64,000 nt of DNA, from NCBI RefSeq assembly GCF_014652915.1, contig NZ_BMZS01000007.1, positions 124,001 through 188,000 of the forward strand, in the 5' to 3' direction. This stretch comes from Thalassobaculum fulvum (GTDB lineage: Bacteria > Pseudomonadota > Alphaproteobacteria > Thalassobaculales > Thalassobaculaceae). The notes below the pieces were generated by a model that saw only the letters and a list, made by a program, of their open reading frames with translations, was not told the origin of the DNA and made no database searches. Each line of letters begins with the position of its first letter. Position 1 is the stretch's first letter. The translations under genes were made by a program, and so were the position numbers. Shown in pieces: positions 17,918 to 25,058 of the stretch.

Positions 17918-18934
17918 ATGCGCCACAAGGTTCTGCTGATCGATCCGCTGTACCATCCCGGCGGCGAGGCCCATCTGCGCGAGCACGCCGACGTCGAGCT
18001 GCTGCTCCGCCCGGAGCGGGCGGCGGTGCTGGGGGCGGCGCGCGGTGCCCACGGCATCTGCGGGCGCTACCCGAACAAGGTCGACGCCGAGGTGATCGCC
18101 GCGGCCGAGGACCTGCTGGTGATCTGCTCGTCCGGGCGCGGCACCGACGCCATCGACATCGCGGCGGCGACCGAGCGCGGGGTGTCGGTCGTGAACAACC
18201 CGGGCTTCGGCAAGGTGCCGGTGTCGGAGCACGCGCTGTTCATGATGATGAGCCTGTCGCGCCACGGCTTCGAGCACGACGCCATGACCCGGGCCGGCAC
18301 CGGCTGGAGCGACCGGCTGGGTGCGGGCAACACCATCCGGGACCTGGAGGGCTCGACCCTCGGCATCGTCGGCCTCGGCCAGATCGGCCGGGAGATGGCC
18401 CGCAAGTGCGCCGGCGCCTTCTCGCAGACCGTGCTGGCCTACGACCCGTACGTCGACAAGGCGACCATGGACGAGCTGGGCGTCGAGAAGGTCGAGGACC
18501 TGGTCGACCTGCTGGGCCGCTCGGACTACGTCTCGGTGCATGCCGAGCTGAACGACGAGACCCACCACATGTTCGACGACGCGGCGTTCGCGGCGATGCA
18601 GCCGCACGCCTGCCTGATCAACACCGCGCGCGGCAAGATCGTCAGCCAGGACGCCCTGCACACGGCACTGGCCGGGCGGCGGATCCGGGCCGCCGCGCTC
18701 GACGTGTTCGAGGTCGAGCCGGTCGGCCCGGACAACCCGCTGTGCAAGCTCGACAACATCCTGCTGTCGCCGCATGTCGGCGGGCTGACCGCCGGCTTCA
18801 TGGAGCAGAGTGCCGCGACCGTGGCCCGCACCATGCTGAGCGTGTTCCGCGGCGAGCGGCCGGAGGCCATCTGCAACCCCGAGGCCTGGGAGCGCACCAA
18901 GCAGCGCGCCACGCGGCTGCTGGCCGGCGGCTGA
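17918..18934 (+). CDS. D-isomer-specific 2-hydroxyacid dehydrogenase (PGDH-like)
   Basis: A 338-residue NAD(P)-dependent oxidoreductase. The nucleotide-binding motif is GIVGLGQIG at 149-157, the catalytic arginine R238 is in INTARGKIV, and the catalytic histidine H286 is in LSPHVGGLT. The order matches phosphoglycerate dehydrogenase and hydroxypyruvate/glyoxylate reductase relatives, without a regulatory ACT domain. The substrate is unknown. ATG at 17918 begins the conserved first strand. It converges on hyuA with a three-base gap. A diverged copy of its last 224 bases occurs at 24091-24314 (see the pseudogene entry), indicating that a second related gene once existed nearby. Confidence 0.87.
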   Translation: MRHKVLLIDPLYHPGGEAHLREHADVELLLRPERAAVLGAARGAHGICGRYPNKVDAEVIAAAEDLLVICSSGRGTDAIDIAAATERGVSVVNNPGFGKVPVSEHALFMMMSLSRHGFEHDAMTRAGTGWSDRLGAGNTIRDLEGSTLGIVGLGQIGREMARKCAGAFSQTVLAYDPYVDKATMDELGVEKVEDLVDLLGRSDYVSVHAELNDETHHMFDDAAFAAMQPHACLINTARGKIVSQDALHTALAGRRIRAAALDVFEVEPVGPDNPLCKLDNILLSPHVGGLTAGFMEQSAATVARTMLSVFRGERPEAICNPEAWERTKQRATRLLAGG

Positions 18935-18937
18935 CGC

Positions 18938-20983
18938 TCAGCTGCCGACCGCGATGTCCAGCCAGCCATGCGCCGTGGCGGTGCCGCGGTCGCCGGGGCG
19001 CAGCAGCACCGTGGTGGTCTCGGATTCGACCAGAGCCGGGCCCTCGATCACCTGGCCGGCCGCCAGCAGCGGGAACTCGTAGACCTCGGCCGCGGTCCAT
19101 CCGCCCAGGTAGATGTCGCGGGCACCCTTGGGCGCTGCCGGCTCGCGGTCCTCGACGGTCGGCTCCTGCGGCAGATCGGGCAGGACGCCGACGGTCGCCA
19201 CCCGGGCGTTCACCAGCACCGGCTGCTGGTCCGGCAGGTTGTAGGCGTACAGCTCCTCGTGGCGGGCCTCGAACGACCGTTTCAGGGTCGCCATCGCGTC
19301 CGGCGCCTGCAGGTCGATGTCGCCGAGTTCGACGTCGATCTCGAACACCTGCTCGCCGTAGCGCATGTCGGCCTTGCGGCGCGCCGCGATCTCGCCGTCG
19401 AACCACTGCGCCATGCGGGCCCGGCCGTCGGCCACCATGCCGGCATACAGCGCCTGCACCGCCTCGACGTCCAGGGTGTCGGCCTCGCCGAGCAGCGACT
19501 GCACGGCCTCCAGGCGCAGCTCCGTCGTCAGCATGCCCCAGGCCGACAGCACCGAGGCGACGCGCGGCACCACCACCCGGCGCAGGCCGAGCATGCGGGC
19601 CAGCTCGGTGACGTGCAGGCCGGCGGCACCGCCGAAGCCGAGCAGGCCGAAGCGCCGCGGGTCGACGCCGCGGCGCACCGTGACGGCGCGGATGCCCTCG
19701 GCCATCTGGGTGTTGACCACCCGGTGCACGCCCTCGGCCGCCTGCAGGGCGTCGACCTTCAGGGCCTCGCCGAGGGTCGCGAACGCCGCCAGGGCGGCGT
19801 CGCGGTCGAGCCTGGAGCGGCCGCCGGCGAAGTTGTCGGGGTCGAGGAAGCCGAGCACCACGCTGGCGTCGGTCACGGTCGGGCTGGTGCCGCCGCGGCC
19901 GTAGCAGATCGGCCCGGGCCGGGCGCCGGCGGACTCCGGTCCGACGGTCAGCAGGCCGCCGGCCACCGGCCGGGCGATCGAGCCGCCGCCGGCGCCCAGC
20001 GTGACGATGTCCAGGCTCGGCATGGCGATGCGCTCGTTCGCCATGGTCCGGTTGCTGGACAGCACCACGTCGCCGTTCATGACCATCGAGATGTCGGTCG
20101 AGGTGCCGCCGACGTCGAAGGTGATCAGGTCGGGGATGCCCATCATCTCGGCGATCCGGCGCCCGCCGGCGAGGCCGCCGGCCGGGCCGGACAGCACGGT
20201 GCCGGCGGCGATCCGCACCGCCTCGCCGACCGGCGCCACCCCGCCGTGCGAAAAGATGATCAGCAGCGGGCCGGTGAACCCGGCGTCGCGCAGCCGGCCC
20301 TCCAGGCCTTCCAGGTAGCCCTTGATCAGCGGCGCCACATAGGCGTTCACCGCCGTCGTCGAGACCCGCTCGAACTCCTTGATCTGCGGCAGCACGTCGG
20401 AGGACAGCGAGATGCTGGCTTCCGGCATCGCCGCCTGCAGCGCCTCCAGCGTCTCCCGCTCGTGCCGGTCGTTGCGGTAGGAGTGCAGGTAGGCGACCGC
20501 CACCGAGGTGACCCCCTCGGCCTTCAGCGCGGCGATCGCGGCGTCGAGCGAGGCCCGGTCGAGCGGCGTCTCGACCCGGCCGTCGGCGCGGATCCGCTCG
20601 CGCACCCCGAACCGCAGGTGCCGCGGCACGATCGGCTCCTGGCGCGGCAGGCGCAGGTTGTAGCGGTCGGGCTTCAGGCCCTCGCGCATCTCCAGCACGT
20701 CGCGGTGGCCCTCGGTGGTCAGCAGCCCGACCTTCGCACCCTTGCGCTCCAGCAGGGCGTTGGTGGCGACGGTCATGCCGTGCAGCACCTGGTCGGTGTC
20801 CGCCAGCAGGTCCGGCACCGCCAGCCCCAGGGTCTCGGCCAGCCGGGCGATGCCGTCCATGAAGCCGATCGCCTGGTCCTCGGGCGTGCTCGGGACCTTG
20901 ACGAAGGTGACCCTGCCGGCGGAATCGACCGCCACCAGATCGGTGAAGGTGCCGCCGACGTCGACCGCGATCCGGTAGCTCAT
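18938..20983 (-). CDS. Hydantoinase/oxoprolinase family, subunit A
   Basis: A 681-residue ATP-dependent amidohydrolase subunit of the HyuA/OplA type. The N-terminus RIAVDVGGTFTDLVAVD and the central FDVGGTSTDIS are the two actin-like ATP-binding motifs; LSGPAGGLAGG and GAGGGSIARP lie between and after. Family members open hydantoin or 5-oxoproline rings, or act as acetone carboxylase beta subunits. The partner subunit gene ends inside its start codon (ATGA overlap at 20980-20983), so the two are translationally coupled. The glutamine amidotransferase gene upstream favours gamma-glutamyl/5-oxoproline chemistry, but this is inference. Confidence 0.88.
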   Translation of the reverse strand: MSYRIAVDVGGTFTDLVAVDSAGRVTFVKVPSTPEDQAIGFMDGIARLAETLGLAVPDLLADTDQVLHGMTVATNALLERKGAKVGLLTTEGHRDVLEMREGLKPDRYNLRLPRQEPIVPRHLRFGVRERIRADGRVETPLDRASLDAAIAALKAEGVTSVAVAYLHSYRNDRHERETLEALQAAMPEASISLSSDVLPQIKEFERVSTTAVNAYVAPLIKGYLEGLEGRLRDAGFTGPLLIIFSHGGVAPVGEAVRIAAGTVLSGPAGGLAGGRRIAEMMGIPDLITFDVGGTSTDISMVMNGDVVLSSNRTMANERIAMPSLDIVTLGAGGGSIARPVAGGLLTVGPESAGARPGPICYGRGGTSPTVTDASVVLGFLDPDNFAGGRSRLDRDAALAAFATLGEALKVDALQAAEGVHRVVNTQMAEGIRAVTVRRGVDPRRFGLLGFGGAAGLHVTELARMLGLRRVVVPRVASVLSAWGMLTTELRLEAVQSLLGEADTLDVEAVQALYAGMVADGRARMAQWFDGEIAARRKADMRYGEQVFEIDVELGDIDLQAPDAMATLKRSFEARHEELYAYNLPDQQPVLVNARVATVGVLPDLPQEPTVEDREPAAPKGARDIYLGGWTAAEVYEFPLLAAGQVIEGPALVESETTTVLLRPGDRGTATAHGWLDIAVGS

Positions 20984-22659
20984 CGGTCGCCTCCGGCGTT
21001 CGGGGCGGTGTTCGGGGCGGAGACTAGGCCGTCGCGGGCGTCGCGCGCCCGGGCCGCCGGGTCGCGCTGCTCGGGCGGTCCCCAGCCGCCGCCGCCGCCG
21101 GAATGGATCTCGAAGGTGGTGCCCGGCGGCACCCGGATGCCCTCGGCCTTGCTGGCCAGCACCACGGTGTCGGCGCCGGGCGGGTGCATCAGGTAGTGGT
21201 GCGGCGCGCCGTCGTGGCCGCCGAGCATGCCGCGCGCCCCGTGGCGCAGGCCGTCGCCGGCGGTGTTGGCGACCGCCGGCTGCTCGGTCTCGACGGTCAG
21301 GTCGAGGTCGACCCCGGTGCCGCCGACATAGCGGCCGTCGCCGCCGGAATCCGGGCGGAACTCGTGGCGCCCGAAGAACAGCGGGAACCGGGCCTCGGCG
21401 ACCTCGACGGAGCCGAACTTCAGGCCGCCGGCCGAGTGCCACTCGCCGGCGTTGTGCCAGCCGTCGCCGCCGGACGAGGCGCCGCCGCCCGGCCGGGCGT
21501 GGAACATGTGCCAGATGAACGGCCGGTCGTTGCGCGGGTCGACGCCCTTGATGGCGATCCGCAGCCGGCGCCCCCAGCCGCCCATGGCCTGCTCCGGGCA
21601 GGCGCCGGACAGGGCGGTGACCACGGCCTCGATGATCTCGTTGCTGCAGTGCGAGGTGCACATGGTGACCGGCAGGCCGGGGTCCGGGTCGACGATGGTC
21701 CCGCGCGTGGTGAGGATGGTCAGCGGCCGCACCATGCCCTCGTTCTTGGCGATCTCCTTGTCCAGCAGCACCGACAGGGCGACGATCACCGCCGAGCGGG
21801 TGTTGGCCGGCGACGAGTTCACGAAGCTGGTCACCTGTGGCGCGCACTCGCGCAGGTCGACGGTCAGGCTGGAGCCGTCGACGGTGACCTTGGCGCGGAT
21901 CAGGATGTCGTCGTTGCCGCGGCCGTCGTCGTCCAGCCAGGCCTCGCCGATGTAGGTGCCGTCCTTCCACTCGGCGATGCTCTCGCGGGTCTGCGCCTCG
22001 GTCGCCTCCAGCATCCGGTCGACCGCGGCGACGATGGTGGCGCGGTCGAACTCACGGGCCAGCGCCTTGACCCGGCGGTCGGCCAGCAGCACCGAGCCGA
22101 TCTGCGCCGACAGGTCGCCCTCGAAGTCGCGGGCGTGCCGGACGTTGGCCTTCAGCATCCGCAGCATGTCCGGGCGCATGACGCCCTTGTCGTAGAACCT
22201 GATCGGCGGCAGCCGGATGCCCTCCTGCCAGATCTCGCGGGCCGAGGCGTTGTAGGCGCCGTAGGTGGCGCCGCCGATGTCGGAGTGGTGGGCCCGGTTG
22301 ATCGCCCAGAAGGTCAGCGCGCCGTCCAGGAAGATCGGCACGAAGGCGGTGACGTCGGGCAGGTGGCTGCCGCCGGCATAGGGGTCGTTCAGCAGGAACA
22401 CGTCGCCCGGGTGGACGTCGTCGCCGAACGCCTGGATCACCGCCTTGGCGGCCGGCTGCAGGGCGCCGACATGGACCGGGATGTGCTCGGCCTGGGCGAC
22501 CAGCTGGGAGTCGGCGCCGCAGATCGCGGTCGAGAAGTCGCGGCTGGAGTTGAGGATCTGCGAGAACGAGGTGCGCAGCATCGCCTCGCCCATCTCCTCC
22601 ACGATGCCGGTCAGGCGATGGTGGATCACCGAGATCGTGATCGGGTCGGGCGCGGTCAT
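20980..22659 (-). CDS. Hydantoinase/oxoprolinase family, subunit B
   Basis: A 559-residue HyuB-type subunit. Family hallmarks include the N-terminal HHRLTGIVEEMGEAMLRTSFS, the NDPYAGGSHLPDVT block, AINRAHHSDIGGAT with its conserved histidines, and a glycine-rich C-terminus (HSGGGGGWG). Together with subunit A it forms an ATP-dependent cyclic-amide hydrolase. ATG at 22659 is chosen because the family begins there and upstream sequence does not resemble it. The stop overlaps the subunit A start by four bases, and the puuD-like gene lies 59 bases upstream on the same strand. Confidence 0.88.
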   Translation of the reverse strand: MTAPDPITISVIHHRLTGIVEEMGEAMLRTSFSQILNSSRDFSTAICGADSQLVAQAEHIPVHVGALQPAAKAVIQAFGDDVHPGDVFLLNDPYAGGSHLPDVTAFVPIFLDGALTFWAINRAHHSDIGGATYGAYNASAREIWQEGIRLPPIRFYDKGVMRPDMLRMLKANVRHARDFEGDLSAQIGSVLLADRRVKALAREFDRATIVAAVDRMLEATEAQTRESIAEWKDGTYIGEAWLDDDGRGNDDILIRAKVTVDGSSLTVDLRECAPQVTSFVNSSPANTRSAVIVALSVLLDKEIAKNEGMVRPLTILTTRGTIVDPDPGLPVTMCTSHCSNEIIEAVVTALSGACPEQAMGGWGRRLRIAIKGVDPRNDRPFIWHMFHARPGGGASSGGDGWHNAGEWHSAGGLKFGSVEVAEARFPLFFGRHEFRPDSGGDGRYVGGTGVDLDLTVETEQPAVANTAGDGLRHGARGMLGGHDGAPHHYLMHPPGADTVVLASKAEGIRVPPGTTFEIHSGGGGGWGPPEQRDPAARARDARDGLVSAPNTAPNAGGDR

Positions 22660-22718
22660 CGGGCGGGTCCGTATCGGTTCACAGGGTGGCGCCGGCGAGG
22701 CGCAACGAATGCAGGGTC

Positions 22719-23489
22719 TCAGGCGGCGGCGGCCCGGCGCAGCTTCCGGTAGGCCCGGGCGGCGTCGCCGAAACGCCCGAACAGCACGCTGTTCACCGGG
22801 TCGGTCTCGGCCTCGTACTCGGCGTGCCACTGCACGCCGACCGCGAAGCTGCGGGCGCCGGCGACCGAGATCGCCTCGACCGTGTCGTCGGCGGCCCAGC
22901 CCTCCAGCACGACGCGCTCGCCCGGCTCCAGGACCGCCTGGCCGTGCAGCGAGTTGGTAACGATCGACTCGGTGCCCAGCATGGTCGCCAGCACGCCGCC
23001 GGGCCGTAGGCGGACCTGCTCGCGCAGCTCGAAGACGATCTTCGGGTCCTTGCAGCCCTTCGGCATCCGGTGCCGGTGCTTGCCCGGCAGCTCGCCGACT
23101 TCCGGGTGCAGGCTGCCGCCGAGTGCCACGTTCATCTCCTGGATGCCCTTGCAGATCCCGAAGATCGGCACCCCGCGCTCGATGCAGGCGCGCACCAGCG
23201 GCAGGGCGACCCCGTCGCGGCCCTCATCCATCTCGCCGTGCCGCTCGGTCAACTCCTCGCCGTAGTGCCGCGGGTGCACGTTGGCCCGGCCGCCGGTCAG
23301 CATCACCCCGTCGACCGCCTCCAGCAGGTCGCCGACGGAAATCGCATCGGGCAGGCTCGGGATCAGCAGCGGCGCGCAGTCGGCCGCGTTGGCGACGGCG
23401 TCGATGTTGCGCCGGCCGGTCATCTGGGTCTCGCGCGTGCCGTCGACCAGATGGCGGCTGCAGATGATGCCGATAACGGGTCGCGCCAT
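22719..23489 (-). CDS. Class I glutamine amidotransferase-like hydrolase, PuuD type
   Basis: A 256-residue peptidase C26 family protein related to gamma-glutamyl-GABA hydrolase. The nucleophile is C113 in FGICKGIQEMN and the triad is completed by H222 and E224 in VQWHAEYE. The DGVMLTGG(R)ANVHP block corresponds to the oxyanion strand. It should cleave gamma-glutamyl amide bonds. The usual CRG is CKG here, a mild change. ATG at 23489 has GAAGGGAAA upstream. It is first of a probable three-gene operon with the hydantoinase/oxoprolinase subunits. No synthetase (puuA) or oxidase (puuB) is seen, so a putrescine pathway role is not supported. Confidence 0.86.
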   Translation of the reverse strand: MARPVIGIICSRHLVDGTRETQMTGRRNIDAVANAADCAPLLIPSLPDAISVGDLLEAVDGVMLTGGRANVHPRHYGEELTERHGEMDEGRDGVALPLVRACIERGVPIFGICKGIQEMNVALGGSLHPEVGELPGKHRHRMPKGCKDPKIVFELREQVRLRPGGVLATMLGTESIVTNSLHGQAVLEPGERVVLEGWAADDTVEAISVAGARSFAVGVQWHAEYEAETDPVNSVLFGRFGDAARAYRKLRRAAAA

Positions 23490-23748
23490 GGTTTTCCCTT
23501 CGGACTGCCTTCGGATGCATTCTGGCGGCCGGACATCGACGGTCCGGCCCCTTCGGCGGGCCCTAAGAGTGGCGGCGCAATCGGGCGGATGGCAAGGGGG
23601 CGGTCGTCCCGGCGGCGGCGGAGACCGTTGCGCCGGCCGTCCGCCGTGGTGTAAGCGGCTTGCACCGATCATCGATGCCGACCAGACCTCGACGCGCGCC
23701 GCCTGCGGCCGGTCGGCGCGATTCTTCTTTTTGGGAAAGGGGACCGGC

Positions 23749-24051
23749 GTGTCCGACGACAGCGACGAGTACGTCTACGACGAAGCGACCGGCGAATGGC
23801 GCCCGGCCTCCGAGATCGCCGCGGCCGCCGCCGAGGCGCTGGTGGTCCGCGACGCCGCCGGCAACGTCCTGGCCGACGGCGACTCGGTCGCCCTGGTCAA
23901 GGACCTGAAGGTGAAGGGCACCAGCCAGACCCTCAAGCAGGGGACGGTCATCAAGTCGATCCGCCTGACCGACAACCCCGAGGAGATCGACTGCCGCCAC
24001 GAGTCGATCAAGGGCCTGGTCCTGCGCACCGAGTTCGTGCGCAAGCGCTGA
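23749..24051 (+). CDS. PhnA/YjdM C-terminal domain protein lacking the zinc ribbon
   Basis: A 100-residue protein whose last 70 residues match the PhnA (YjdM) domain: VVRDAAGNVLADGDSVALVKDLKVKG, then TLKQGTVIKSIRLTDNPEEIDC and VLRTEFVRK. Standard PhnA proteins begin with a CPxC zinc ribbon; here the N-terminus is an acidic SDDSDEYVYDEATGEW segment with no cysteine pair, so that part has been replaced or lost. The old name suggests phosphonate use, but no phosphonate genes are present and the function of this domain is unsettled. The GTG start at 23749 follows AAAGGGG at good spacing. Divergent from puuD by 259 bases. Confidence 0.82.
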   Translation: MSDDSDEYVYDEATGEWRPASEIAAAAAEALVVRDAAGNVLADGDSVALVKDLKVKGTSQTLKQGTVIKSIRLTDNPEEIDCRHESIKGLVLRTEFVRKR

Positions 24052-24090
24052 GGCACCCGTTCGGACTGCCGTCTGCACGCCGTTCCCCGG

Positions 24091-24314
24091 AGGCCGAGCC
24101 GGTCGGCCCGAACAACCCGCTGTGCAAGCTCGACAGCTTCCTGCCGTCGCCGCATGTTGGCGGGTTGACCGCCGGCCTCAAGGAGCAGAGCGCTGCGACC
24201 GTGGCCCGCACCACGCGGAGCGTGTTCCGCGGCGAGCGGCCGGAGACCATCCGCAATCCCGAGGCCTGGGAGCGGACCAAGCGGCGCGCCATGCGGCTGC
24301 CGCCCGGCGGTTGG
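24091..24314 (+). pseudogene. Relic of the 3' end of a 2-hydroxyacid dehydrogenase gene
   Basis: These 224 bases align without gaps to 18711-18934, the last 74 codons of the complete dehydrogenase gene, with about 23 differences by my count (roughly 90% identity). The reading frame is still open through EPVGPNNPLCKL, SPHVGGLTAG, SVFRGERPE and NPEAWERTK, but there is no start, the nucleotide-binding domain is absent, and the stop has become TGG. Changes fall at all codon positions and include replacements, so it is decaying. It marks one edge of the A+T-rich secreted-protein region and may be a recombination scar. Confidence 0.85.
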
Positions 24315-24372
24315 GCGGGTCGCTCTGCCGGTCCGGTGCTTTTTGCAGGCATTTAATTCAAGACCGCTTGCA

Positions 24373-24406
24373 GGAACTTCTGAAACGTATGTAACGTCCG
24401 GGACGT
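24373..24406 (+). promoter_or_regulatory. Possible EcfG-type stress promoter and overlapping palindrome
   Basis: GGAAC (24373-24377), 17 bases, then CGTC (24395-24398) resembles the alphaproteobacterial general-stress consensus GGAAC-N16/17-CGTT with one mismatch. It overlaps a perfect palindrome, ACGTCC-G-GGACGT (24394-24406). A TATAGT box at 24439 could instead be a housekeeping -10, but no good -35 precedes it. Upstream of the secreted protein gene. Confidence 0.35.
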
Positions 24407-24510
24407 GGTTCACTTGTGCGGTATTGCGGGTCGGCGAATATAGTCGGCGCAGTCTGCAACAGGGTTCTGCGGTCTGAGTGGGGAGTTCTTGTGAATTTGG
24501 GGAGTTCGCG

Positions 24511-25035
24511 ATGCGAAACATGGTTTTCGTACTGGGCGTTCTCGTGCTCGCTCTCGGGGCAGGCGCGGCGCAGGCCAAGGAAATGCACTGCAAATGCTAT
24601 AAGGATTTCAAAGATAAAATTCATGGAAAGACGCAGGACGACTACAAGTTTACCTGTAAGAAGACATTCGAAAAGCTTGGATCTGGCAGCAGTAGTGACG
24701 ATTTCAACGGATTTGTTAAGATTTACTTTGAGGAAGGCAAGAGCAACGACAAGAAGCTGGCGATCAAAATCCGGCCGCGCAAGCCGGGCCCGGAGTGCCT
24801 GGTCGGCGTCTACAATCAGGAAAAGAAGCTGATGTGGGGCGGGTCCTACTGCAACAATGACAAGAAGAAAGAGTTCGGCGGATTCAACATGAAGGAGATG
24901 CCGGATGGCAGCCTTCAGGTCGGGGGAATGGCGCAGACGCTGAGCAAGAACAACCAGTTCCTTGGCATCTACTTCAAGACGCCGCAGGACCCGAACAACA
25001 ACTACCTCGGCGCTGTGTGCGTTGAGGACAAGTAA
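24511..25035 (+). CDS. Small secreted six-cysteine protein of A+T-rich composition, unknown function
   Basis: A 174-residue protein with a clear signal peptide: basic MRN, a hydrophobic core to about residue 18, and a cleavage site after AQA at 20-22. The mature part is hydrophilic, lysine- and asparagine-rich, with six cysteines at 27, 29, 49, 96, 114 and 170, which could form three disulfides. No family is recognised. Base composition is foreign: 24601-24720 is about 39% G+C by my count, against a strongly G+C-rich surround. ATG at 24511 follows TTGGGGAG. The secretin lipoprotein gene begins 23 bases after its stop and is probably cotranscribed, so this could be cargo, pilotin-like partner or surface component. 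Confidence 0.8.
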   Translation: MRNMVFVLGVLVLALGAGAAQAKEMHCKCYKDFKDKIHGKTQDDYKFTCKKTFEKLGSGSSSDDFNGFVKIYFEEGKSNDKKLAIKIRPRKPGPECLVGVYNQEKKLMWGGSYCNNDKKKEFGGFNMKEMPDGSLQVGGMAQTLSKNNQFLGIYFKTPQDPNNNYLGAVCVEDK

Positions 25036-25058
25036 CTGCTGACCGGACGCTCCGGCTC

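Noticed and set aside
23749-24051. A phosphonate-degradation locus because of the PhnA name
   Set aside because: The domain name is historical; no C-P lyase, phosphonatase or phosphonate transporter gene is near.
24091-24314. A small functional gene
   Set aside because: The open frame has no start or stop of its own, and gapless alignment to the dehydrogenase C-terminus shows it is a fragment.
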